64,000 bases of DNA from Mesotoga sp. BH458_6_3_2_1 (GTDB lineage Bacteria; Thermotogota; Thermotogae; Petrotogales; Kosmotogaceae). Of this stretch, positions 33,481-43,365 are shown piece after piece. The notes below the pieces were generated by a model. That model was not told the DNA's origin. It did no database searches and saw nothing but the letters and a program-made list of their open reading frames with translations. The stretch spans positions 434,001 through 498,000 of the forward strand of contig NZ_JFHL01000002.1 in assembly GCF_003664995.1 (NCBI RefSeq), in the 5' to 3' direction. Position 1 is the first letter of the stretch. Each line of letters opens with the position of its first letter. Position numbers and translations under genes: made by a program.

Positions 33481-34653
33481 CTACCTCGGATCTCTGCGCA
33501 TTCTCTTCCTGTGGATAAGGTTCATACTGAAAAACACTGCAAGAGCGCCTAGAATCTGGCTGGCGATGACCAGCATTCCAAATCTTAGGTTAGTGCTTTC
33601 GCTAATGCGGCCGACAAGGAGATTTGTGATCACAACACCAAAAGAGCCAGATGCGGCAAAGATTGAAAGAACGGCCTCGCGATTCTCCCTGTAGCCAGAA
33701 ACGATTATTGCTTGGAGAGTAGGAAAAGTTCCCGAAAATCCCAAACCCGTTGTGAAGACTCCCAGTGCAAGAACGATCGGATTCTCAGCCAGGAAGGAAA
33801 AGGAAAATCCGACAGATGAAATCAAGCCTAGAACGACAAGCGTTCTCTGAAGTCCCACTTTGTCAACCACGAATCCGGTGATTATCCTTCCAACAAACAG
33901 ACCAAACGCAAGCAAAGATGGTATAAGGCTAGCGATCCTTAATGATATGGATTTCTCTTCATATACAAAAGTGGAAAGCCAAGAGAACAAGCCCATCTCG
34001 TAGCCAACGTACAGAAGACCTCCCACAGCGATCAACCAAAAGACAGTGTCTTTGGGAAGAGTCAGTCTTCTTCTCTCAACCGCAGGAGAGGGCTCAACAG
34101 ATGATTTCTTCCAAACAATCCAGGAAAGAAGACTGATCATAAGAAATAGAGCAGAGGCCAAAAATATCGGAATGTTCCACTTGCTGGTGTCAGTGAGAAC
34201 CAACGAAACGAATACCGGACCCACAATGCTTCCCAGGGCAAAGAAAGAATAGACCAGATTCAATACTCCGCCAGTCTTCTTAAATGCCAAATATGAAACG
34301 CACAGCGCAATGCTAATTTCAGTTATGCCAAGGCCAAACCCGAACAGCAGTCTCCCAGTGAGAAACGTGGAATAACTTCTTGAAATAGCCATGAATACTA
34401 CAGAAAGAGTTATGCAGCTAATTCCTGTAGCGGCGGTAAGAAATGGACCGAACTTTCTCGAAATGAAAGCAGCAATCAGAACTGCAATTTGGTAGACAAA
34501 AGAAGGAAGGCCAAGAACAAGACCGGTCATGTCATGACTCATTTCGAGTTCTACTGCAATTGCGGGCAAGGCACTGTTTATTGACTGAGCCGTGAAACCA
34601 ATCATGAAGTAGACCAGTGAAGATGCAGCGACAAAAACAGATCTCAACTTCAT
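33481..34653 (-). CDS. MFS transporter (12 transmembrane segments)
   Basis: A 390-residue major facilitator. It has an N-terminal half with ISRKFGPFLTA in the helix 2-3 loop and a second loop motif GFVVDKVGLQRT in the C-terminal half, of the sugar/drug-type (MFS_1). The ATG follows GGAGG. The gene ends 15 bases after the stop of the convergent 55-residue gene. The substrate is unknown. Confidence 0.82.
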   Translation of the reverse strand: MKLRSVFVAASSLVYFMIGFTAQSINSALPAIAVELEMSHDMTGLVLGLPSFVYQIAVLIAAFISRKFGPFLTAATGISCITLSVVFMAISRSYSTFLTGRLLFGFGLGITEISIALCVSYLAFKKTGGVLNLVYSFFALGSIVGPVFVSLVLTDTSKWNIPIFLASALFLMISLLSWIVWKKSSVEPSPAVERRRLTLPKDTVFWLIAVGGLLYVGYEMGLFSWLSTFVYEEKSISLRIASLIPSLLAFGLFVGRIITGFVVDKVGLQRTLVVLGLISSVGFSFSFLAENPIVLALGVFTTGLGFSGTFPTLQAIIVSGYRENREAVLSIFAASGSFGVVITNLLVGRISESTNLRFGMLVIASQILGALAVFFSMNLIHRKRMRRDPR

Positions 34654-34799
34654 TGAGTGCCTCCAGAGGTTTTCAAATTCTCTCCAAGAATTCGTTTTGA
34701 GCCTTCTTACTGCGAACAGTGTACCACATTAACCTAGCGATACTTGCTACCGGGTTCAGGCACAACACACAAGAGAACTCTCAGAGTATCGCTTACTCT

Positions 34800-34830
34800 T
34801 TGAAAGTGATGCACAACCTCAGTGCATAAT
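34800..34830 (+). promoter_or_regulatory. Possible promoter of the alpha/beta hydrolase gene
   Basis: TTGAAA (34800-34805) and CATAAT (34825-34830) are near-consensus, but the 19-base spacer is long. The gene starts 42 bases later, after GGGAGGA. Confidence 0.3.
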
Positions 34831-34872
34831 GGTAAAAAGGATTATCTGTAGAATGCAAATGGGAGGATAGCC

Positions 34873-35613
34873 ATGAGAAGAGGAAACGCATACTTATGGT
34901 TGGTTGTTCTTGGAGCAGCTGTAACAGTATTGACGGTTGGTGTTGCCTACTTCCTATTTCCATATCCGCCGATGGTGGAGGCTCTGCAGGCTCTGAATAG
35001 TTCCAATACGGTTTTGTACAGCTTCAAAGACAGAACTCACACATTTTCAACAAGAGAAGAGAGCAAGGTCGGAGTGATTTTCTATCCAGGTGGGCTGGTT
35101 GATCCAATAGCATATGCCCCGCTCCTTAGAGAGCTCGCGATGAAAAATCTGTCGGTCTTTCTCGTAGACATGCCACTAGATCTTGCCGTTCTTTCCCCAA
35201 ACAGTGCGGCTGCCATAATTGAGAGAAATCCAGAAATCAGAGTATGGATTATGGCTGGGCATTCTCTGGGAGGATCTATGGCTGCTAGATTCGCTTCCAA
35301 AAATCAGGGAATTGTCTCTGGACTCGTTCTGCTTGCCGCTTATCCGGCCAGTATGGACTCACTATCTGAATCTGATCTACATGTGTTGTCAGTTTATGGC
35401 AGCGATGATACAGTCCTCGACAAGGAAGCCCTCGAGAAAGCCAGATCTCTCTTGCCTGAAGATACAAAGTACATCGTGATTGAAGGAGGAAACCACGCTC
35501 AGTTCGGTTATTACGGACCACAGAAGGGAGACGGCAAGGCAAGCATCAGCCTTCTTGAACAGCAGAAGATTACGGTGGATGAAATACTTGCGCTTATTGA
35601 GCAAATTATGTAG
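34873..35613 (+). CDS. Membrane-anchored or secreted alpha/beta hydrolase
   Basis: A 246-residue protein. An N-terminal hydrophobic helix (residues 8-30) is an anchor or signal. The alpha/beta-hydrolase domain has the nucleophile elbow GHSLGG (Ser near residue 136), an Asp in YGSDDTVLD and a His in EGGNHAQFGYYG. This pattern, including the last motif, is that of the Abhydrolase_5 group. The substrate is unknown. It stands alone, and GGGAGGA precedes the ATG. Confidence 0.84.
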   Translation: MRRGNAYLWLVVLGAAVTVLTVGVAYFLFPYPPMVEALQALNSSNTVLYSFKDRTHTFSTREESKVGVIFYPGGLVDPIAYAPLLRELAMKNLSVFLVDMPLDLAVLSPNSAAAIIERNPEIRVWIMAGHSLGGSMAARFASKNQGIVSGLVLLAAYPASMDSLSESDLHVLSVYGSDDTVLDKEALEKARSLLPEDTKYIVIEGGNHAQFGYYGPQKGDGKASISLLEQQKITVDEILALIEQIM

Positions 35614-36430
35614 CTTCTCTTTGTTCGATCAGACAAAATGACAGAAAGCATCCGAAGCAGACCTTTGGATTTCCCGGCTAGAGTCGAAGAGGTGACTGTC
35701 AGAAAATCCACGACGTCAATACTTCTATGGAGATCAGCCGAAGTAGACAGATTCAGCGGTTTCATCTGTCCAGTATTGATGAAGAAGTATGCAACACAAA
35801 GATCACAAGTTAATGTACAGACTCGTACAAGAATGCCGTTCTACACGCCTGATTTGGCTCAGATAATTTCTCTGGCGGCCACTAACATCAGTATTAGAGA
35901 AGAAGGCTCCAGAAATCATCAGAGCCTCCTTTACAATGAACTGAAAAAAAGATGATTTCCCGGAACAGGTTACAGGGATTCGTTTTCCCTTGATTTCGTG
36001 ATCCTTTTAAACTAATCTCTTGCAAGACCTTGTAAAACTGGGAACCACTTCTTCAGGAATCTTGACAATTAAGTTCCTGATTCCTGTTTCTGCCCAGCAA
36101 TGATTTTCCAGCCTGAGGCCGTCAATAAGAAGTGAGCTGCTTTTGTTTTCCGGAGTTCCATACACAAAGTAGATGAGGAAGAGACCATGGAGAAGCATTA
36201 ACATCGGGATATATGGTCATGAGCGAGAGGTGGGATTTCTGGGCTTAAGTCTCCATGATTAGGAGAGACGCAAAGTAAGAAACTCAGATTTACTTGAAGA
36301 AAATCCGGGTTCTTATGTAAAGACTCATTAGAAACCAGTGTTTGCATTCAATGGAAGCCAAATTTTGAATTGCAGAAATGTTCTACGTTGTTCTTATCAG
36401 GCATTTCTAACAAATCATTCTAACAGTTGA
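35614..36430 (+). other. Gene-poor stretch with weak open frames
   Basis: About 817 bases, the longest gap without a sure gene. Two frames are open: 35638-35955 (plus, 105 codons) and 36007-36204 (minus, 65 codons). Neither has a ribosome site or family. The minus frame ends in a peptide that looks protein-like (RNLIVKIPEEVVPSFTRSCK) and may be the tail of a lost gene. A small stem (GGCTC / GAGCC near 35905-35925) is not a good terminator. Confidence 0.45.
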
Positions 36431-37522
36431 CTAAAATTCTACAGACATCCAGAAGGCCTGTCTTCCAAAGTCGTCGTCAGATATTGTGCCGACTACAAGA
36501 AACCGACCGGAGCTAATCCTTGTGAACGAGTGCGGCTCGAAAGAATTGACTTCAAAGGATCTTTCGTCCAAGATTTCTCCTCTGTCACCAATTCTAACTA
36601 GGCCAAAACCCTCCTCGGAAACTGTTACATAAGAGAGAAGAACGATAAACTCCCCGCCATCTCTCTGAATAGACAATGCTGCCGGGAATTTCTCGCTTAA
36701 CCGAGTCTCTTCTATCAACTCACCTGCCAAGTCAAGTTTCACCAGATATCCCACCCCAGAAAAATCGCTTGCAGTAACGGCAACAAGGTATCCGTCACCA
36801 GTTTCAGCTGCGGCTCTTCCTTCAAGACTAAGGGAATCTGCCTTTCCGATTTCTTTTTGCCACAAAGTTTTGCCGTTAGGATCAAGGACGGCAACCCACA
36901 GGAACTCGTGATCTTCAATCCAGCTGTAGCCGGTAGAAAGGAGATTGTAATCGGAAGTCTCAATTATGTCCATCGCCCCGTCAAAGCTTTCACCTCCGAA
37001 GTCTCTTTCCCAAAGAAGTCTTCCTTCGAGGTCAATCTTCAGCAAACTTGCTTGAAGGTATTTCTTATCCGTCATGCACTGACCTGCAATGACAAAAGCG
37101 CCTCCCGAATATACAGCTGTCCAGGGAGAATAATTCGAGTACTTCCCGTAGTTGTTTTGCCAGACGAGGCGTCCCTGTTCATCTACAAGCGTAGCCATCA
37201 GCCTGGCATCACCACTAGCCTCTACTCGGGACAAAAGGAGAGCAAGTCCATCATCTGTGATTGCGATGCACCTTCCAATGTCGTCTGCTGGGGTGCCATA
37301 TTCCCTTGTCCACAGAATCTGACCGTTGAGATCAGTCTTGACAACAAGCGTTTCAATGTATGGTTCATCGTAGTGTTCAGAAAAGCCGATCATCAAGAAT
37401 CCGTCAGATGCACTGACCACGTCGAAAAGTCCTTCTGCCCTTTCACCGCCAAAACTTCCCGAAAAGGCAATGACCATACATACCACAGTCACTACAGTCG
37501 ATACAGAAACAATCCTTCTCAT
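36431..37522 (-). CDS. Secreted beta-propeller-like repeat protein
   Basis: A 363-residue exported protein. After a signal peptide (residues 1-25) it carries about six repeats of 45-50 residues. Each has a xxKxDLxGxxLW strand, as in VKTDLNGQILWTREYG, KIDLEGRLLWERDFGG and AVLDPNGKTLWQKEIG, followed by a D/E-rich loop and a GGxxxxG-type strand. This is a beta-propeller pattern of the PQQ/quinoprotein-like sort seen in cell-surface proteins of anaerobes. No catalytic residues are evident; binding or structural roles are likely. GGAGG precedes the ATG. Confidence 0.75.
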   Translation of the reverse strand: MRRIVSVSTVVTVVCMVIAFSGSFGGERAEGLFDVVSASDGFLMIGFSEHYDEPYIETLVVKTDLNGQILWTREYGTPADDIGRCIAITDDGLALLLSRVEASGDARLMATLVDEQGRLVWQNNYGKYSNYSPWTAVYSGGAFVIAGQCMTDKKYLQASLLKIDLEGRLLWERDFGGESFDGAMDIIETSDYNLLSTGYSWIEDHEFLWVAVLDPNGKTLWQKEIGKADSLSLEGRAAAETGDGYLVAVTASDFSGVGYLVKLDLAGELIEETRLSEKFPAALSIQRDGGEFIVLLSYVTVSEEGFGLVRIGDRGEILDERSFEVNSFEPHSFTRISSGRFLVVGTISDDDFGRQAFWMSVEF

Positions 37523-37997
37523 CCTTCGCCTCCAGCTAGCTGTTGATTCTGCTTGATTTATCTATTTGGCAAATCTGAAAGTGCTTCAAGAGTTGGATTC
37601 TCAATCGTTTATTCATCATTATAATACAGGTACGAATCGTGTCGTTCCAAGTTATTCTCGTAATTTGCTTCTAATTTTCTTAGTGGGAATAACTAGTTCT
37701 TCAGATGAAAGCTGGGTAAAATGCTTGCGGATTTGTTGATGCCGCAAAGTTTCGGCTCAAGCTCCACACGGTGGAGTCTGACAGTTCCTTTCCATTTCTT
37801 TTTTTGGAGAGATCCGGAAATGATCCTGGTGATTTTCGGATCTATTCTTTTCTCACTCAAGGCCTCAAAGGACCATTGCAAAAGTATCTTAGAATGAGTA
37901 TTTTAGTTTAAATGCAAAAAGGTTTCTCGATTGATGTATCTGAGTAATATAATCTCTGTATAACCTGTTGATTCTCATTTCAGAGGGTGATGCACAG
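37523..37997 (+). other. Intergenic stretch before the ABC exporter gene
   Basis: About 475 bases. A 62-codon minus-strand frame (37693-37881) lacks a ribosome site and family and is not called. GAGGGTGAT at 37983-37991 is the ribosome site of the exporter gene. A second hydrophobic 25-codon frame after GGAGAG near 37800 is too short to trust. Confidence 0.4.
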
Positions 37998-40361
37998 ATG
38001 CTTCAGCTGGAGAAAGTATCGAAAATATACGAAACAGGCGAATTTGTACAGACGGCACTTAACGAAGTCTCGATTTGTTTTTCTAAGAACGAGTTTGTCG
38101 CGATTCTTGGACCCAGTGGCTCTGGCAAGACCACCCTTTTGAACATAATAGGTGGACTCGACAGATGCTATCATGGAGATCTTGTTATAAATGGAAAGTC
38201 GGCAGAGGAATTCACTGACTGGGAACTTGATGCATATAGAAACAAGAGTATCGGGTTTGTCTTTCAAAGCTTCAACTTGATTCCACACCTCAGCATTCTG
38301 GACAACATCCAGATGGGAATGATACTGGGCGGTGTTCATCCTTTAGAGAGAAATAAGAAAGCGATGAACCTGCTAGAAGGAGTGGGTTTGTCTGATCAGG
38401 CGAATAAGAAACCCAATCAGCTTTCTAACGGACAGATGCAGAGAGTGGCTATTGCTAGAGCTCTTGCCAACAATCCAGACATCGTTCTTGCGGACGAACC
38501 TACAGGTTCTCTAGATTCTCAGACCGGTGAGCAGACGATAGAGCTCATAAGAGAGATGGCGGTGAATAAGCTGGTGATTATGGTCACTCATAACGAGGAG
38601 ATCGCGAAGAGATTTGCAGATAGAGTGATCATACTTCGTGACGGTTACATTGCTTCCGATAACAGAGTTGTGAACGAACCCGATCCGCGCTCGGAGCTCG
38701 AGATTAAGAAGACACGAATGAGTTATCCTACGGCGCTAAAGCTCTCGGCTACCAATATTCTAACGAAGAAATGGCGTACTGCGCTTACAGTTCTAGCTTC
38801 AAGCATAGGTATCGTGGGAATCTTTCTTGTTCTATCACTATCAAGTGGTTTCGGGAGACAATTGGCGGATTTCGAATCACAGACTTTATCGACTTTCCCA
38901 ATAATGGTCAGTCAGACGACTGTAGATATTGATTCTCGGAATTTCCAACGCTTCGAATCCGAAATGAGCCTTTCTGATGCTGAAGAGTTGTTTATCTATC
39001 CTTATGATACTAGTGACGAGGTTCTGATTCATAACAACAATTTGTCCGACGAGTATCTTGAGTATGTTGAAAGCATAAATCCGAAGCTTCTTTCGGGATT
39101 CACATATACTCGACACGTTAACATGAATCTTGTTGCTGGATACGGAGAGATGGCAAAGACGATTGATCAGACTCATGTTAACTTCACCTCCTATCCTGAG
39201 AATCTGGATTCAGAAAGTCCAGGTTATCTGGAGAGTAACTTTGATCTGGTTGCAGGCTCCTTCCCGAAAAAACCTACAGATCTCGTAATGATTGTCAAGC
39301 AAGATAACAGAGTATCCAAGGGGATTCTGCAGGCGTTGGGCGTAGATTATGACAGAGGAATAATCGCTGTTGAAGACATAGTTGGATTAAAAATCAAGGC
39401 AATCAGTAACAATGATTTCTACGTGAAGGACGGAATGCGCTTCTCACCAAAGTCGTCAATGAGCGATCTGATGGAGCTTTACTATGGTGAAGTCGGAATA
39501 CTTCTTGAGATTTCTGGAATTATTAGGGCGAAGGAGCAAATTAAGTTTTCCGTTCTGAACGAGGGGTTAGCGTATTCTGATCGCCTTGCTAAGATGTTTA
39601 TAGAAGATGCAATGAAATCGGAGATTGTGAAGGCGCAGAAGGAGTTCTATGTGAACATCCTAACCGGAGAGCAGTTTGCTTCGGATCTCTTCAACGTTCT
39701 TTCGGTTATCCCTCCAGATATCACATCCAGGTTAATCGGAGGTATCACTCTTCCGGTAACCAAGAGGAACACTCTTCAGAAGCTAGGGGCGTTTGAAACA
39801 CCAGTTTCGGTTGTGCTTTATCCAAAGGACTTTAAATCAAAGCAGAAGGTTCTCGAGTATCTTGATGCCTGGAACGAAGGCAAGAGTGATGAGGAAACAG
39901 TAATTTACATAGATCTTGCTTCTACTATAACGAGATTACTTGACGGTGTACTTAGCGCCTCGACGATTGTTCTCTTGGCCTTCGCCTTGATTTCTCTCGC
40001 GGTTTCTCTGATTATGATAGGTATAATTACTTACATTTCGGTGACCGAAAGAACCAAGGAGATAGGTATACTAAGGGCGCTGGGCGCGAGGAAAATAGAT
40101 GTTACCAGGGTCTTCAATGCCGAAAACTTTATAATTGGGACATTCTCAGGGATTTTGGGCATATTTATCGCCTCCTTGTTGATTCTGCCAATGAACTCAA
40201 TAATTGAAAGAATGACTGGCTTACCAGATGTTGCGTATCTTAATCCCCTAATTGCCCTGGGTCTAGCAGGTGCAAGCGTAATACTTACGATTTTGGGTGG
40301 ACTGATTCCCGCGAAGATGGCTGCCAGGAAGGACCCCGTTGAAGCTTTGAGAAGTGAATAG
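37998..40361 (+). CDS. MacB-type ABC transporter, ATPase fused to FtsX-like permease
   Basis: A 787-residue fusion. Residues 1-225 are a LolD/MacB-type ATPase with Walker A GPSGSGKTT (38-46), signature LSNGQMQRVAIARAL (NGQ in place of GGQ) and Walker B DIVLADEPTG. Then come one membrane helix (WRTALTVLASSIGIVGIFLV), a large extracytoplasmic region of about 360 residues, and three helices of the FtsX domain near the C-terminus (ERTKEIGILRALGARKIDVTR loop). Such proteins use ATP to work on envelope substrates such as lipoproteins or peptides rather than pump across the membrane. ATG 37998 follows GAGGGTGA. No membrane-fusion partner gene is adjacent. Confidence 0.9.
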   Translation: MLQLEKVSKIYETGEFVQTALNEVSICFSKNEFVAILGPSGSGKTTLLNIIGGLDRCYHGDLVINGKSAEEFTDWELDAYRNKSIGFVFQSFNLIPHLSILDNIQMGMILGGVHPLERNKKAMNLLEGVGLSDQANKKPNQLSNGQMQRVAIARALANNPDIVLADEPTGSLDSQTGEQTIELIREMAVNKLVIMVTHNEEIAKRFADRVIILRDGYIASDNRVVNEPDPRSELEIKKTRMSYPTALKLSATNILTKKWRTALTVLASSIGIVGIFLVLSLSSGFGRQLADFESQTLSTFPIMVSQTTVDIDSRNFQRFESEMSLSDAEELFIYPYDTSDEVLIHNNNLSDEYLEYVESINPKLLSGFTYTRHVNMNLVAGYGEMAKTIDQTHVNFTSYPENLDSESPGYLESNFDLVAGSFPKKPTDLVMIVKQDNRVSKGILQALGVDYDRGIIAVEDIVGLKIKAISNNDFYVKDGMRFSPKSSMSDLMELYYGEVGILLEISGIIRAKEQIKFSVLNEGLAYSDRLAKMFIEDAMKSEIVKAQKEFYVNILTGEQFASDLFNVLSVIPPDITSRLIGGITLPVTKRNTLQKLGAFETPVSVVLYPKDFKSKQKVLEYLDAWNEGKSDEETVIYIDLASTITRLLDGVLSASTIVLLAFALISLAVSLIMIGIITYISVTERTKEIGILRALGARKIDVTRVFNAENFIIGTFSGILGIFIASLLILPMNSIIERMTGLPDVAYLNPLIALGLAGASVILTILGGLIPAKMAARKDPVEALRSE

Positions 40362-40598
40362 AGTCTAGTAGGTCTGGCTATTTCTTTAATAATTGTTCAG
40401 TAGCTGTGCAAATTGAAAGACTCTTCGCCACGACGTCGCAGGGTTTCCGAACAGGCGGAGACAACTCCTGTTCAGCAAGTTGTTTGAACACAATACTGGA
40501 AGAAATGAAGGAGAGCCCATCGCAGAACAGCCTCCCGATCCGTCCTTTTACTTCCCCGTGCGGCTACTGCTGTAACGTGTCTTCACAATGGGCCGAAA
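40362..40598 (+). other. Intergenic stretch with a 7-bp stem
   Basis: No coding frame is convincing in these 237 bases. GAACAGG (40449-40455) pairs with CCTGTTC (40467-40473) around an 11-base loop. It could belong to the end of the ABC exporter transcript, but there is no T-run. Confidence 0.4.
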
Positions 40599-41237
40599 TC
40601 ATGATCCGGGAATATATAGATTGAAAACGCTCGTAATATTCGCAACTTCAACTGCGGGCATTTTAGAAATCTTGCCGGAGTCGAATCCAAAAAAGATTAG
40701 GTACACCGATTCTGGTGCCCCAGTTCTTACATAAGCATCTTTTCCAACGATCACAGTGTACTTCGTCTCTATCTCTGGATTCTTGAAGTAGTAGAATTTC
40801 TCTTGGGATAGACCCGGCGCGAAATTCTTCTGAAAGAAATATGCGGAGTCTGACGAGGTTTTCTTCATCCCAACCCAAATATCTTTCGTTCCCGTCACAA
40901 AAACCCTGAAGTACGGTCTATCCTTCGCATTTTGCGCTTCCGTAATAATCGCTTCGAGATCTACAGCGGTGTTCGAAAGATAGTTCTTCGCGATGATATA
41001 CTGCTCAAGAGCCCCGCCCGATCCAAGAAGTCTTTCAACGCTTGTAAGCTTTGCCTTGAAGTCTTCTTCTATTGCTTCAAGCTCTTCATCATATTGTCTG
41101 CGCATCTGCGCAAGTTCGGCTTTCATCTGACCGACCCTGTTAACTGCTATCAATGAAAACAGAAAACCGATTATGGCAGCCATTATCAAAAAGAGACCAA
41201 TAGCAAGCGCTGGAGAGGTTCGCCGTTTCTTAGCCAT
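40599..41237 (-). CDS. Membrane-anchored coiled-coil protein of unknown function
   Basis: A 212-residue protein. A basic start (MAKKRRTS) leads into one membrane helix (residues 9-32), then a heptad-rich coiled coil (residues 33-70: VGQMKAELAQMRRQYDEELE). The C-terminal half is a beta-rich, extracytoplasmic domain with no family I know. AGAGG precedes the ATG, four bases after the methyltransferase stop, so the two genes are probably one transcript. Confidence 0.72.
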   Translation of the reverse strand: MAKKRRTSPALAIGLFLIMAAIIGFLFSLIAVNRVGQMKAELAQMRRQYDEELEAIEEDFKAKLTSVERLLGSGGALEQYIIAKNYLSNTAVDLEAIITEAQNAKDRPYFRVFVTGTKDIWVGMKKTSSDSAYFFQKNFAPGLSQEKFYYFKNPEIETKYTVIVGKDAYVRTGAPESVYLIFFGFDSGKISKMPAVEVANITSVFNLYIPGS

Positions 41238-41240
41238 TCT

Positions 41241-42011
41241 CTACCTCTTTTTCCCGCAAAAGAAGAGATGCTCTGAACGAGCAAAGGTCTCGCGGTTCCT
41301 ACAATATTTATGTTCCCAGTCTGCAGCTACACTAATTCCGGCAGCCAGAGCATGTTCGTCGTAAGGATAAAAGGCAACTATCGATGCAATGTCAACAAGA
41401 TCAAACCCTGTCTCGTCAAGAAAGGATTCAATTTCGTTTGAAAAGTAGGGTCTTGTAATAAAGCGTTTGTTGCTTACCGATCCGTCACCTATAGGGATTT
41501 CGCCTCGCTCTATTAGTCTCTTCGCCATCGAATATTCTCCCCTTGAAAGAAAGTCATGTAGGAAAGCCCATGCGTTGTCAACTGTCGCCAAAAGCGAGCC
41601 ACCAGTTTTGAGTACCCTATGTGACTCATTGAGCACCTTGATTGGGTCCTTTGCATACGAAAGAAGATCACCCATTGCAAGAACGATATCGAAACCCTCA
41701 TTCTCAAATGGTAGATTCTCAGCATTAGAATGAATGAATGCTATTCTGAGATCTGCAATATCTGCCTTCATTGAAGCAACCTTCAACATTTCCTTTGCAA
41801 GATCAACGGCAACAACTTCGTGATCCTTCTCGGCGAGATGAAGAGCCCACTTTCCCGTTCCGGTCCCGAGATCAAGAACCTTGCCCGCCGTTTTCACATG
41901 ATCTTCAATAAGCTTCTCAACTACGACGTGATAGAGCTTCCAGTAAGCTTCTTCATACATGTAGTCATATCTGCCAGCAATTTCATTGTAATATTCCCAA
42001 GATTCCCTCAA
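41241..42011 (-). CDS. Class I SAM-dependent methyltransferase
   Basis: A 256-residue methyltransferase. Motif I is VLDLGTGTGKWAL, motif II is VVAVDLAKEMLKVA, and the motif-IV region is FDIVLAMGDLLSYAKD, followed by the usual SHRVLKTGGSLL strand. The N-terminal YYNEIAGRYDYMYEEAYWK is typical of the Methyltransf_11/25 group. The substrate is unknown. It shares a transcript with the coiled-coil membrane protein. No specialised pathway genes are adjacent. Confidence 0.85.
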   Translation of the reverse strand: MRESWEYYNEIAGRYDYMYEEAYWKLYHVVVEKLIEDHVKTAGKVLDLGTGTGKWALHLAEKDHEVVAVDLAKEMLKVASMKADIADLRIAFIHSNAENLPFENEGFDIVLAMGDLLSYAKDPIKVLNESHRVLKTGGSLLATVDNAWAFLHDFLSRGEYSMAKRLIERGEIPIGDGSVSNKRFITRPYFSNEIESFLDETGFDLVDIASIVAFYPYDEHALAAGISVAADWEHKYCRNRETFARSEHLFFCGKKR

Positions 42012-42437
42012 ACCTTAGCACCTCACAAGAGAAGTAGATAATCTTAAGGAAGCAACTAACTATAGTATAATACATAATCCGGATGGGATTCAGATGGTAT
42101 GTCTTAGGAAGAAGTGCTCTTGGAAGTTGGTATGAGATTGTTTTGATGAACCTTTTCGCCCAATCTAACTGGTAAGAAAGGCATTTGATGAAAGACTGTA
42201 CGATGATAAGACAGAAGGGTTTTCAGTAAGATATATTTCTTTTTCGAGTAACGTCAATGCGCAGAAGGATCAAATTTCGGAAATTGCTTTACTTGATTAT
42301 TTTGAAGAATTGGTTCTACCATTGGAGAGAAACGATTCATTGAAAGGACAGTTCTGAGATTGGTTGAATCAAGTCACTGTTTATGGAAGATGAAGAGCTA
42401 GAACTGGAGTCTCGGCTCCTGAAATGGACCCGGAGCG
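42012..42437 (+). other. Intergenic stretch with a broken small gene
   Basis: About 425 bases between two minus-strand genes. TATAAT (42066-42071) sits just before an ATG at 42083. The open frames from there look like one small gene split by a frameshift, listed separately. Confidence 0.5.
42083..42357 (+). pseudogene. Possible frameshifted small gene
   Basis: From ATG 42083, 30 codons (starting MGFRWYVLGRSALGSWYE) end at TAA 42173. From about 42169 the next frame is open for 62 codons to TGA 42355 (VRKAFDERLYDDKTEGFSVR and onward). A one-base change near 42168 would join them into about 92 residues. A TATAAT lies 12 bases upstream, and there is no clear ribosome site. The second part looks like real protein (regular charge pattern, no stop). 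I recognise no family. Confidence 0.35.
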
Positions 42438-43211
42438 TTACTGTGCAGGAGGTTTCTTCTTTTCGAAGAACTCTCCCAGCTTTTCACCCATGTTTTTCAT
42501 GAACGTGTTGATATCTCCAGACTTCCTCAAGTATGACCAGAACAGCAGGATACCTATTGTAGCGCCAATGTTGTTGTAAATCAAATCAATCATTGTGTCA
42601 TCTAGGCTGTTCTCTTGAGCCATTCTATAACCGGGATAGCCACCGAAAATTTTGTCTGAAACGAACTCTCCAATCTCCCAGAATACGCCTGCCATATTGA
42701 CAATAGCAATGCCGGAAAGCCAGACTTTCCATTTAATTGCCTTGGGAGGAAGATTCGACCACGCTATTGCTGAACCGAAAATAAACGGAAAGAGTGAAAA
42801 TCCTCCCCAAAATCCCCCAAAGACGTGAAGAAGGTCATCGAAAAGGGCGAAATTGTTGTAGAAACCAAGCCACATTCCAAAGAAACTGTGCAATACGAGA
42901 TGTAGTAATGTGAGAAACCGGGTCTCTTCGAACATTGGGACACCGGTAATCCCTTGAAATATCCATGTTGCATACCCAAGAAATGCCATAACGATATACC
43001 CAATCATATGAGGTAAATTGAAATCTCCAATTGATGCAAAAGCTGGCACAAACAGAAGAAGAGAACAGACGATATTTAGCCATTTGAGGCTCTTGTAGAT
43101 TTTGACATTGCTTGTGAGCAGCGACTTATTAATCGTCGGTTTATCGATTAGCGTTTCGCCGAAACTTCGTGCGTATGCGCTTAGGATTTCTATCACATTC
43201 TTTGCAGTCAC
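42438..43211 (-). CDS. YjdF/DUF2238-like membrane protein
   Basis: A 257-residue membrane protein with about five helices. It carries the YjdF-type polar motifs in order: FDDLLHVFGGFWGG, VFWEIGEFVSDKIFGGYPGY and DDTMIDLIYNNIGATIG. In this family Asp/Glu residues in the membrane suggest a metal or lipid-related role, but no function is established. GTG 43211 follows a GGGGG-containing site. It is transcribed away from the methyltransferase gene at 43366. Confidence 0.8.
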   Translation of the reverse strand: MTAKNVIEILSAYARSFGETLIDKPTINKSLLTSNVKIYKSLKWLNIVCSLLLFVPAFASIGDFNLPHMIGYIVMAFLGYATWIFQGITGVPMFEETRFLTLLHLVLHSFFGMWLGFYNNFALFDDLLHVFGGFWGGFSLFPFIFGSAIAWSNLPPKAIKWKVWLSGIAIVNMAGVFWEIGEFVSDKIFGGYPGYRMAQENSLDDTMIDLIYNNIGATIGILLFWSYLRKSGDINTFMKNMGEKLGEFFEKKKPPAQ

Positions 43212-43365
43212 TTCCAGCCCCCAGTGATTTTCTTCTTTTCAATTATACACAAGTTCTAAAACACACTTTCTGAGAACGCAAACAAGAAAACTCAATAGAG
43301 AAACACACAGCGGATTCTGGTGTCGCTTTGTCAAACTCATTTGCTAGACTATTTGAGAGGTGAAA

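Noticed and set aside
35638-35955. 105-codon plus-strand frame
   Set aside because: It follows the hydrolase gene closely but has no ribosome site, and the translated protein resembles nothing I know.
36007-36204. 65-codon minus-strand frame
   Set aside because: The last 25 residues look protein-like, but there is no ribosome site and the first half is not convincing. It is kept only as a possible relic in the gap description.
37693-37881. 62-codon minus-strand frame
   Set aside because: No ribosome site, no recognisable motif, and no neighbour it could belong to.
40406-40624. 72-codon plus-strand frame after the ABC exporter
   Set aside because: Overlaps the 3' end of the coiled-coil gene, has no ribosome site, and contains odd clusters of Cys and Ser.
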